Positions 57,866-64,000 of a DNA stretch of 64,000 nt are shown here, in pieces. The DNA is taken from positions 248,001-312,000 of the forward strand of contig LN554846.1 in assembly GCA_000953695.1 (NCBI GenBank), given 5' to 3'. Within the stretch, counting starts at the first letter, position 1; the number at the start of each line of letters is the position of its first letter. Under the pieces are notes generated by a model. The model was given only the letters and a program-made list of their open reading frames with translations. It was not told where the DNA came from and ran no database searches. Source of the DNA: Aliivibrio wodanis (GTDB lineage Bacteria > Pseudomonadota > Gammaproteobacteria > Enterobacterales > Vibrionaceae). The position numbers and the translations under genes were made by a program.

Positions 57866-57879
57866 GTGATCTCTATCAA
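57866..57879 (-). promoter_or_regulatory. Second FNR-like box upstream of frdA
   Basis: Minus-strand TTGATAGAGATCAC matches TTGAT-N4-ATCAA at 9 of 10 positions, centred about 61 bases upstream of the first box. Because TGTGAT lies on the other strand here, CRP could also bind. Confidence 0.6.
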
Positions 57880-57935
57880 CTAGTTAAAGCTGTTAATATT
57901 CTCCACTATTTGTATGTAAGTTGTTGCTTTATATA

Positions 57936-57952
57936 TGATAATGATTCTTATC
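57936..57952 (+). promoter_or_regulatory. Fur-box-like sequence
   Basis: TGATAAT-G-ATTCTTA fits the 7-1-7 Fur model (TGATAAT-N-ATTATCA) at 12 of 14 positions, with the first half perfect. It lies about 110 bases before epmA and 280 before frdA. Which gene it governs is unclear. Confidence 0.45.
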
Positions 57953-58062
57953 GGACTTGTATCCCTTTGATGGTTAAGGGTATTTTTGAAGTTAAAAAAT
58001 AGGTAACCTTAAAATGGGTTATCAGGTATTATTTTGGATAAGTTTTTCTAATGTGTAAAATT

Positions 58063-59037
58063 ATGACTAGTCAATATTGGATGCCTAGCGCATCAATTGA
58101 ACAATTACAGCAACGCGCTGATATTCTTGCTTCGATTCGTTTGTTTTTTTCTGAGCGAAAAGTGATGGAAGTAGATACACCAGCGATGAGTCATGCGACT
58201 GTGACGGACGTGCATCTTCATACTTTCCAAACGGATTTTGTTGGACCGGGTTATGCTGATGGTGCTCATTTGTATTTTATGACCAGTCCCGAGTTTCATA
58301 TGAAGCGATTATTGGCGGCTGGAAGTGGTGCGATTTACCAAATTAATAAGGCATTTCGTAATGAAGAAGCAGGGCGTTTTCATAACCCTGAATTTACGAT
58401 GTTGGAATGGTATCGACCAAGCTTCGATCATCATCAATTGATGGATGAAATGAATGAACTGCTGATGCTAGTGCTACAGTGTGGTGATTCCGAGAGAATG
58501 ACATATCAAGACGCGTTTATTAAGGTGCTTGGTATTTGTCCATTAGAGGCTTCTATGGATGAATTAAGAGCGGTTGCAGCTCCGTTGGGGCTATCAGATA
58601 TAGCGGACATTGAAGAAGATAGAGATACATTACTGCAATTGTTATTCAGTATGGGTGTAGAAGAGAAGATTGGTTTAGACGTTCCTGCTTTTGTTTATGA
58701 TTTTCCAGCGTCTCAAGCAGCTCTTGCTAAGATTAATCCGACGGACTCGCGAGTAGCTGAGCGTTTTGAGGTGTACTTTAAAGGTATTGAGCTAGCGAAC
58801 GGCTTTCATGAGTTAGATAATGCCAAGGAACAACTTGCCCGTTTTGAAGAAGACAATGCGAAACGTAAGTCAATGGGCTTAATTGAACAGCCTATCGATT
58901 ATCATTTGATTGCGGCATTAGAAGCTGGTTTTCCTGATTGTGCGGGCGTTGCTCTCGGTATTGACCGTTTGATCATGTTGGCAATGGGAGAAAAGCACAT
59001 CGATCAAGTTATGGCTTTTCCGTTTGATAGAGCTTAG
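58063..59037 (+). CDS. epmA: EF-P--(R)-beta-lysine ligase EpmA
   Basis: A lysyl-tRNA-synthetase paralogue without the anticodon domain that attaches beta-lysine to Lys34 of EF-P. 324 residues from ATG 58063; class II motifs [43 protein letters not shown] and the C-terminal [15 protein letters not shown] are intact. The start is uncertain because no good ribosome-binding site lies upstream of 58063 or of ATG 58051. It lies 3.9 kb from efp with frdABCD in between. Confidence 0.95.
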   Translation: MTSQYWMPSASIEQLQQRADILASIRLFFSERKVMEVDTPAMSHATVTDVHLHTFQTDFVGPGYADGAHLYFMTSPEFHMKRLLAAGSGAIYQINKAFRNEEAGRFHNPEFTMLEWYRPSFDHHQLMDEMNELLMLVLQCGDSERMTYQDAFIKVLGICPLEASMDELRAVAAPLGLSDIADIEEDRDTLLQLLFSMGVEEKIGLDVPAFVYDFPASQAALAKINPTDSRVAERFEVYFKGIELANGFHELDNAKEQLARFEEDNAKRKSMGLIEQPIDYHLIAALEAGFPDCAGVALGIDRLIMLAMGEKHIDQVMAFPFDRA

Positions 59038-59045
59038 CTATAACT

Positions 59046-59076
59046 AAAAAAATAGCGAACACAAGGTTCGCTATTT
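59046..59076 (+). terminator. Bidirectional terminator between epmA and psd
   Basis: AAATAGCGAAC, loop ACAAG and GTTCGCTATTT, 11-bp perfect stem, A-rich on one side and T-rich on the other. Confidence 0.83.
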
Positions 59077-59098
59077 AATGATTTCTTAATGGAATTAA

Positions 59099-59962
59099 TT
59101 ATTTTGCGATATGAGCAAATGGAGTACCCATTCGAGTTGGAGCTCCGTTTTCCATTGAGGCATCAAACTTCACTGAGTTTGGTGCAAATAGGTTAATAAC
59201 GGTTGAGCCCAATTTAAAACGACCCATTTCTTCGCCTTTCTTAAAGCAAATCATATCATCGCCAGAAAGTGGGTAATGCCACGTTTTAACCGCAGGGCCA
59301 GTAGGTGGAGTCACCGTATCAGCCCAGGTAGTTTCAATACTACCAACGATAGTTGCACCAACAAGAACTTGAGCCATTGGGCCAAATTCAGTATCAAAAA
59401 TACAGACAACACGTTCATTACGAGCGAATAGATTTGGTACGTTTTCTGCAGTTAATGGATTTACAGAGAAGAGGTCGCCAGGAACGTAAATCATTTTACG
59501 TAATGTCGCATCGCATGGCATGTGAACTCGATGATAATCACGTGGTGATAAATACAGAGTAGCAAATTCGCCGCCCATGAATTCATCAGCTAATTCAGCA
59601 TCGCCACCAAGTAACTCTTGAGCAGAATATACATGACCTTTAGCTTGAACTAGTTGACCATCAGTAATTGGACCAAATTGACTTACGCAAGCATCCGCGG
59701 GATGGGAGATCACATTATCATTGTCATCAATTGGGCGTGCGCCATCTTCTAATTCACGAACAAAGAAGTTGTTGAATGTAGAATATGCTGCAGGATCTGG
59801 GTTTTTAGCTTCGCTCATTTCAACTTTATATTGTTTGATGAACCACTTTATTACCGCTGTTGTTAACCAACCCATTTTTGCTGATGCTAATTTGCCAGCC
59901 AAACGAGTAAGTGCATGTTTTGGGGTTAAATATTGTAACCCAATTTTTAAATTATCTGACAC
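59099..59962 (-). CDS. psd: Phosphatidylserine decarboxylase proenzyme
   Basis: Makes phosphatidylethanolamine from phosphatidylserine at the inner membrane. Self-cleavage in [11 protein letters not shown] near residue 250 forms the pyruvoyl group. Key residues: [17 protein letters not shown], the catalytic-triad DACVSQFG and [13 protein letters not shown]. 287 residues, slightly shorter than E. coli's 322. 57 bases after rsgA; a shared operon is likely. The mscM gene that follows psd in enterics is not present here. Confidence 0.96.
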   Translation of the reverse strand: MSDNLKIGLQYLTPKHALTRLAGKLASAKMGWLTTAVIKWFIKQYKVEMSEAKNPDPAAYSTFNNFFVRELEDGARPIDDNDNVISHPADACVSQFGPITDGQLVQAKGHVYSAQELLGGDAELADEFMGGEFATLYLSPRDYHRVHMPCDATLRKMIYVPGDLFSVNPLTAENVPNLFARNERVVCIFDTEFGPMAQVLVGATIVGSIETTWADTVTPPTGPAVKTWHYPLSGDDMICFKKGEEMGRFKLGSTVINLFAPNSVKFDASMENGAPTRMGTPFAHIAK

Positions 59963-60019
59963 GTTCTTTGCCTACTAGTTATCAATAATAGTGGATATTA
60001 CCACATCTTTACTTTGTTA

Positions 60020-61075
60020 TTAATCGGCTTTTCTGCTGCGAGAAAATTGGCGATTGGCCTTATTCTCTGACATGCTTTCAATGATTCGATGGTAGCTATC
60101 AAAACGAAGTTTGGCAATTTTACCATTAGATACGGCTTCTTGAAGGATACAACCAGGATCATCTTTATGTGTACAATCTCTAAATTTACAGCCGCCGATG
60201 AAGTCTTTAAACTCGACAAATGACTCAGTAACTTCTTCTTTTTCTAAATGCCATAGACCAAACTCACGAACACCTGGAGAATCAATAAGATCGCCACCGT
60301 GAGGGAAGTGGTATAAACGGGCGGCAGTTGTGGTGTGCTGACCAAGACCTGAGTTTTCAGATACTGCACCTTCCATAATTTCAAGCTCAGGCATCAATGC
60401 ATTTACTAAGCTTGATTTACCTACGCCAGATTGACCAACAAAGATATTGATATGATCTTTTAACTCAGCTTCTAATTCTTCGATGCCATAACCTGATTCT
60501 TTACTGACAAATTTTACCTTATAGCCAATATCTTCATATAGACTTAAAATTTGTCTAACATCGATAAATTCTTTGTCAGATAACAAATCGACTTTGTTTA
60601 ATACGATTAATGGTTTTATCTGTAAAGTCTCTGAGGCAATAAGATAGCGGTCAATAATGTTCAATGACAGTTCTGGAAGGATAGATGAGACGATGACCAT
60701 TTGATCAACGTTGGCTGCAACCGGTTTAATGCCATCGTAATAATCAGGTCGAGTTAACATTGATGTTCGTGGTTGAACTGCTTCCACAACACCAGATATA
60801 CCTGCAAGTACTTCTGTACCTGGACGCCAAATAACACGATCACCAGATACTAAGCTTTCAATACCTCGACGTAAGTTACAGCGATGTATTTCTTTGCTCT
60901 CTGGATCTTCGATATCCGCATGTTGACCAAAGCGAGTAATTACTAACCCTTCTTTAGCTGCTTCTAATGAGGATTCATCCCACTCAACGGTGGTCTTTAT
61001 TTTTTCTATACGTTTATTTTGATTAGAACGTACTCGGCGAACTTGGCCTTTAGTTAACTTTGTCTTTTTTGCCAC
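60020..61075 (-). CDS. rsgA: Small ribosomal subunit biogenesis GTPase RsgA
   Basis: Circularly permuted GTPase that aids late 30S maturation. OB-fold near residues 35-110, then G4 LNKVDLL, G1 [16 protein letters not shown] and G3 [11 protein letters not shown], followed by a zinc-binding domain C-x4-C...H-x5-C ([15 protein letters not shown]). 351 residues. Divergent from orn. Runs into psd. Confidence 0.97.
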   Translation of the reverse strand: MAKKTKLTKGQVRRVRSNQNKRIEKIKTTVEWDESSLEAAKEGLVITRFGQHADIEDPESKEIHRCNLRRGIESLVSGDRVIWRPGTEVLAGISGVVEAVQPRTSMLTRPDYYDGIKPVAANVDQMVIVSSILPELSLNIIDRYLIASETLQIKPLIVLNKVDLLSDKEFIDVRQILSLYEDIGYKVKFVSKESGYGIEELEAELKDHINIFVGQSGVGKSSLVNALMPELEIMEGAVSENSGLGQHTTTAARLYHFPHGGDLIDSPGVREFGLWHLEKEEVTESFVEFKDFIGGCKFRDCTHKDDPGCILQEAVSNGKIAKLRFDSYHRIIESMSENKANRQFSRSRKAD

Positions 61076-61173
61076 GAAATGATTTCACTTGTAGGTTGGC
61101 TTTCAGTTTTATGTTGAAAGATAAATCGGCCCGAGTATCATACCCTTTTTAGTTACAAAATAGGCAACTCTCT

Positions 61174-61719
61174 ATGGCAATTAATGATCAAAACCTGATT
61201 TGGGTTGATTTGGAGATGACAGGATTGGATCCTGAAACTCATAAAATCATCGAAATCGCATCCATTGTAACTGATGCTCAGCTAAATATTTTAGCAGAAG
61301 GGCCTGTTATTGCTATTCATCAGTCAGAAGAAGAGTTGGCTAAGATGGATGATTGGTGTACAAATACACATACCAATAGTGGACTGGTCGCTCGTGTACA
61401 AGTGAGTGAACATACTGAAACGACCGCGATAGAAGAGACAATCGCTTTTCTTGAAAAGTGGGTACCAAAAGGTATTTCCCCAATTTGTGGTAATAGCATT
61501 GGTCAAGATCGTCGCTTCTTATATAAGCATATGCCGACATTAGAAGAGTATTTTCACTATCGTTGTGTTGATGTGAGTACAATTAAAGAGCTGACTCGTC
61601 GTTGGAAACCGGAAGTACTTGATGGTTTTGAAAAAACAGGAACACATTTAGCATTAGATGATATTAGAGAATCCATTGCTGAATTACAGTATTACCGTAA
61701 AAACATATTCACAATTTAA
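61174..61719 (+). CDS. orn: Oligoribonuclease
   Basis: Degrades 2-5 nt RNA and pGpG, the c-di-GMP breakdown product. DEDDh residues: [12 protein letters not shown] (Asp and Glu), [15 protein letters not shown] (Asp) and [13 protein letters not shown] (His/Asp). 181 residues, as in E. coli. The tRNA operon follows after 136 bases, as in enterics. Confidence 0.97.
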   Translation: MAINDQNLIWVDLEMTGLDPETHKIIEIASIVTDAQLNILAEGPVIAIHQSEEELAKMDDWCTNTHTNSGLVARVQVSEHTETTAIEETIAFLEKWVPKGISPICGNSIGQDRRFLYKHMPTLEEYFHYRCVDVSTIKELTRRWKPEVLDGFEKTGTHLALDDIRESIAELQYYRKNIFTI

Positions 61720-61748
61720 TAAATTTGATTATTTGTTGAGCGAAAGCT

Positions 61749-61788
61749 GCGGATTTTAAAGAATTTTCGTTTTTTTTTCAAAATCCGC
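61749..61788 (+). terminator. Weak inverted repeat after orn
   Basis: GCGGATTTT and AAAATCCGC are complementary around a 22-base loop that contains nine T. It may end orn transcripts, and its right arm adjoins the -35 of the tRNA promoter. Confidence 0.35.
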
Positions 61789-61816
61789 TTGCATCATCAC
61801 GTTTTACTCGTATAAT
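61789..61816 (+). promoter_or_regulatory. tRNA operon promoter
   Basis: TTGCAT (61789-61794), a 16-base spacer and a perfect TATAAT (61811-61816), followed by a GC-rich stretch (TCGCAGCC) of the type seen at stringently controlled stable-RNA promoters. It is 40 bases before the first tRNA. Confidence 0.8.
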
Positions 61817-61855
61817 TCGCAGCCTCTGAACGAGGAGCTACTCCTTGATCAGAAT

Positions 61856-61931
61856 GCGACACTAGCTCAGCTGGTAGAGCGCAACCTTGCCAAGGTTGAG
61901 GTCACGAGTTCGAGCCTCGTGTGTCGCTCCA
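61856..61931 (+). tRNA. tRNA-Gly (GCC), first copy
   Basis: A 76-base cloverleaf: acceptor GCGACAC/GTGTCGC, D stem GCTC/GAGC, anticodon loop TTGCCAA with anticodon GCC, T arm ACGAG-TTCGAGC-CTCGT, and encoded CCA at the 3' end. Identical to the second copy at 62118. Confidence 0.97.
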
Positions 61932-62005
61932 AAAAATTAAAACGTATTGTTCAATGTAATTGAATGATAGGATAAAGTTTCATTGTACTTAACAATGCAT
62001 CCGGA

Positions 62006-62082
<77 letters not shown>

Positions 62083-62117
62083 CATTTAGATTGAATGCTT
62101 TAATAAGCGTTGATCAT

Positions 62118-62193
62118 GCGACACTAGCTCAGCTGGTAGAGCGCAACCTTGCCAAGGTTGAGGTCACGAGTTCGAGCCTCGTGTGTCGCTCCA
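62118..62193 (+). tRNA. tRNA-Gly (GCC), second copy
   Basis: Same 76-base sequence as the copy at 61856-61931, with CCA. The last gene of the tRNA operon, eight bases before a terminator. Confidence 0.97.
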
Positions 62194-62201
62194 AATAAAA
62201 T

Positions 62202-62236
62202 AAAAGCGCTGAATTATATTCAGCGCTTTTATTTTC
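62202..62236 (+). terminator. Terminator of the tRNA operon
   Basis: AAAAGCGCTGAAT, loop TAT and ATTCAGCGCTTTT, 13-bp perfect stem, then ATTTT. Confidence 0.88.
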
Positions 62237-62239
62237 TTT

Positions 62240-62774
62240 AAATTAATGCTGTGAAGCATTAACCCCACGTAAAAATCCTGTTCTTTAGAATATTCTGATT
62301 CATACCTAATCAACGAATCAAACAGTCTATTATATATCTGTATTTATTGTATTTTTTAACGAAATATAACAGCAGAGGGTTAGTTATATCTATTAATTAC
62401 CATATAACTAACACACTTATCCACACCGATGTAATTGTGGATAACTCTGTTAGTTATTTAATATTGACAGAATAAAAAAAGTAAGTAATAAAGATCTTAT
62501 TGGTATTTATAGATCGAAAAAAAACACATTAGCTATATCTTGTTGATATTTATGTTCTTTTATTAGCCTATGCATTTTTTTTAATGATTTAAAAGATCTT
62601 TTTGCTTGACTTCTTTGATCCTGGTCATATTCCCGTCTTGTGTTTAACTTTTCTATTTTTTGTCTTGTTTACCCTTCAAAATAATGTTTTCCACATTCTT
62701 AATAGCTAAATATGCCTGTGGTTAATTTATCTGACTATTTCTAATCGTAGTGCCGCTAATTAGATACACACAGA
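62240..62774 (+). other. Gene-free region with paired DnaA boxes (datA-like candidate)
   Basis: No coding frame is convincing in this AT-rich stretch. Two perfect DnaA boxes stand in inverted orientation, TTATCCACA at 62417-62425 and TGTGGATAA at 62436-62444; two one-mismatch boxes lie at 62687-62695 (TTTTCCACA) and 62717-62725 (TGTGGTTAA). Upstream is a perfect 11-bp inverted repeat (GTTAGTTATAT 62379-62389; ATATAACTAAC 62402-62412). E. coli datA, a DnaA-titrating locus, lies at the same place, between the glyVXY tRNA operon and queG. Function here is inference. Confidence 0.6.
62464..62491 (+). promoter_or_regulatory. Possible plus-strand promoter in the DnaA-box region
   Basis: TTGACA (62464-62469), 16 bases, TAATAA (62486-62491). 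No product is recognisable downstream, so it may be a chance match in AT-rich DNA. Confidence 0.25.
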
Positions 62775-63893
62775 TTAAGCATCTCGTGGTAGCCCTTTTT
62801 CTATAATTCGAATCAAACGTTGCTCTTTTCTGTTTTTATTTATAGGCCTAGAGTTTTGTTGCTCTATAGCCCAAAGAATATGAATATCTAAGTTATTATC
62901 TAATCCAAGTCGATCACGTAAGGATAAAACAATATCCTTAGAGTGTGGGGCGTTTCCCATAGCGATTGCGATATTGCGCAACCATTGAAGATGACCAATG
63001 CGACGAATTGCTGAGCCTTCCATATTTTTTAAAAAGGTAGTTTCATCCCATGCAAAAAGAGAGAGTAAGTTAGCGTTGTCTAGAGACTCTCTACGATGAA
63101 AGTCGCTTTGTTGTGTTATATCTGCCTCACGGTTCCAAGGGCAAACGAGTTGGCAATCATCACAACCATAAATTCGATTTCCCATTAATGAACGAAACTC
63201 TTCAGGAATAACGTCGCTGTTTTCGATGGTTAAGTAAGAAATACAACGACGGGCGTCAATGACTCCATTTTCTAATATTGCATTTGTTGGGCATGACGTG
63301 ACACAGGCGGTACATTTACCACATTGGTTCTCAACAGGGGAATCAACCGGTAATGGGATATCAACTAAAAGTTCACCTAAGAAAAACCAAGACCCCGCAT
63401 CTTTATCAAGTAGCAGTGAGTGTTTACCTGTCCAACCAAGCCCTGCTTTTTCTGCTAAAGGCCGCTCTAATATCGGGGCTGAATCTACAAAAGGGCGATA
63501 ACCAAGTTGTTCTACCTCGGCTTCGATTCTTTGACCTAGTTTTTTGAGTTGGTTTCGAATGAGTTTGTGGTAATCACGGCCGAGCGCATATCGACTGATA
63601 TAAGCTTGTGTAGGGTCGCTTAAATTACTTGCAAAACCAGCTTGAGGAGGTAAATAATCCATACGGGCACTGATGACTCTAATTGTGCCAGGGTGAAGCT
63701 CATTAGGTCTTGCTCTCATGACGCCATGACGAGCCATCCAGTCCATCGAACCATGGTAACCAGCATCAATCCATTGCTCTAAAGCCGCTTCATGCTGAGA
63801 TAAATCGACATCACAAATTCCGACCTTCTGAAAGCCGAGTTCTTGTGCCCAAAGTTTGATGTTAGTAGCGAGTGCTTGATAGTCAATTTTCAC
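62775..63893 (-). CDS. queG: Epoxyqueuosine reductase QueG
   Basis: Cobalamin-dependent reduction of epoxyqueuosine to queuosine at position 34 of certain tRNAs. Two [4Fe-4S] motifs are seen: CGKCTACVTSCPTNAI and CDDCQLVCPWN, plus the catalytic Asp region ERPLAEKAGLGWTGKHSLL. 372 residues, near the E. coli length of 379. E. coli also has queG after the orn-glyVXY segment. Confidence 0.96.
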   Translation of the reverse strand: MKIDYQALATNIKLWAQELGFQKVGICDVDLSQHEAALEQWIDAGYHGSMDWMARHGVMRARPNELHPGTIRVISARMDYLPPQAGFASNLSDPTQAYISRYALGRDYHKLIRNQLKKLGQRIEAEVEQLGYRPFVDSAPILERPLAEKAGLGWTGKHSLLLDKDAGSWFFLGELLVDIPLPVDSPVENQCGKCTACVTSCPTNAILENGVIDARRCISYLTIENSDVIPEEFRSLMGNRIYGCDDCQLVCPWNREADITQQSDFHRRESLDNANLLSLFAWDETTFLKNMEGSAIRRIGHLQWLRNIAIAMGNAPHSKDIVLSLRDRLGLDNNLDIHILWAIEQQNSRPINKNRKEQRLIRIIEKGLPRDA

Positions 63894-64000
63894 AGAGAGA
63901 TTACATTTTTTTATTACAGTATGATAAGTAAAAGTTTATCATATAGGATTGATAAGACGTACTTCGATGCAATGAAAAGGCATTGAATTAACGCAACTCA

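Larger units (their letters stand above)
57656..58062 (+). other. frdA-epmA divergent intergenic region, 407 bp
   Basis: A control region and no gene. It contains a -10 at 57778-57783 (minus), FNR-like boxes at 57805-57818 and 57866-57879, and a Fur-like box at 57936-57952; all are entered separately. Highly AT-rich. Confidence 0.75.

Noticed and set aside
62240-62774. DnaA-box region as a chromosomal replication origin
   Set aside because: No dnaA, mnmG, parA or 13-mer-type unwinding repeats nearby, and only two perfect boxes; the datA-like reading fits the position better.

Overview
The window looks like chromosome I of a member of the Vibrionaceae, most likely Aliivibrio (the V. fischeri group). 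The reasons are AT-rich coding sequence, gammaproteobacterial protein families throughout, and gene order that follows the Escherichia coli 94-min region and its Vibrio equivalents. I see no prophage, insertion sequence, rRNA operon or CRISPR array. I had no database access, so the genus is an inference.

Region 1 (1-7.2 kb) is the end of a surface-polysaccharide cluster: a GT4 glycosyltransferase cut by the window edge, an AlgX-like SGNH protein, a discoidin-LicD phosphotransferase, a TagD-type glycerol-3-phosphate cytidylyltransferase, and two further glycosyltransferases. The genes abut or overlap and probably form one operon. LicD beside TagD suggests glycerol-phosphate decoration of a glycan.

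Region 2 (7.2-12.6 kb) is sulfate activation: an SLC13 permease, cysD, cysC, a stand-alone S23-type four-helix-bundle gene and cysN. The order D-C-S23-N is unusual, and a family of short GCGAAGCG-type repeats lies at each junction, with one copy inside cysN. wecA, a large SNF2 helicase and a UDP-glucose dehydrogenase follow (12.7-19.2 kb).

Region 3 (19.3-26.9 kb) holds an acetate-type sodium symporter with its small subunit, a MarC protein, a CrbR-like response regulator, a DeoR regulator next to glmS, and a GAF-GGDEF protein. Region 4 (27-30.2 kb) is an arsenate detoxification operon: arsR, ArsJ-associated GAPDH, a dual-specificity-type phosphatase and arsJ. Region 5 (30.2-35.5 kb) is the mannitol locus mtlA-mtlD-mtlR and nagB.

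Region 6 (35.5-42.2 kb) is dsbD, a universal stress protein, dcuA, aspA and fxsA. Region 7 (42.3-47.4 kb) is envC, yibN, secB, gpsA, cysE and trmL. Region 8 (47.4-52.5 kb) is cpxAR, cpxP, fieF and pfkA, with a perfect CpxR box between cpxR and cpxP. Region 9 (52.6-59 kb) is the EF-P modification set epmB, efp and epmA interleaved with frdABCD, whose promoter region carries two FNR-like boxes. Region 10 (59-64 kb) is rsgA-psd, orn, a Gly-fMet-Gly tRNA operon, a 580-bp gene-free stretch with paired DnaA boxes, and queG.

The observations I consider most worth following are the DnaA-box locus between the tRNA-Gly operon and queG, which matches the position of E. coli datA; the phosphatase inside the arsJ operon; the LicD/TagD/SGNH polysaccharide block; and the repeat family that has rearranged, or at least decorates, the cys genes.
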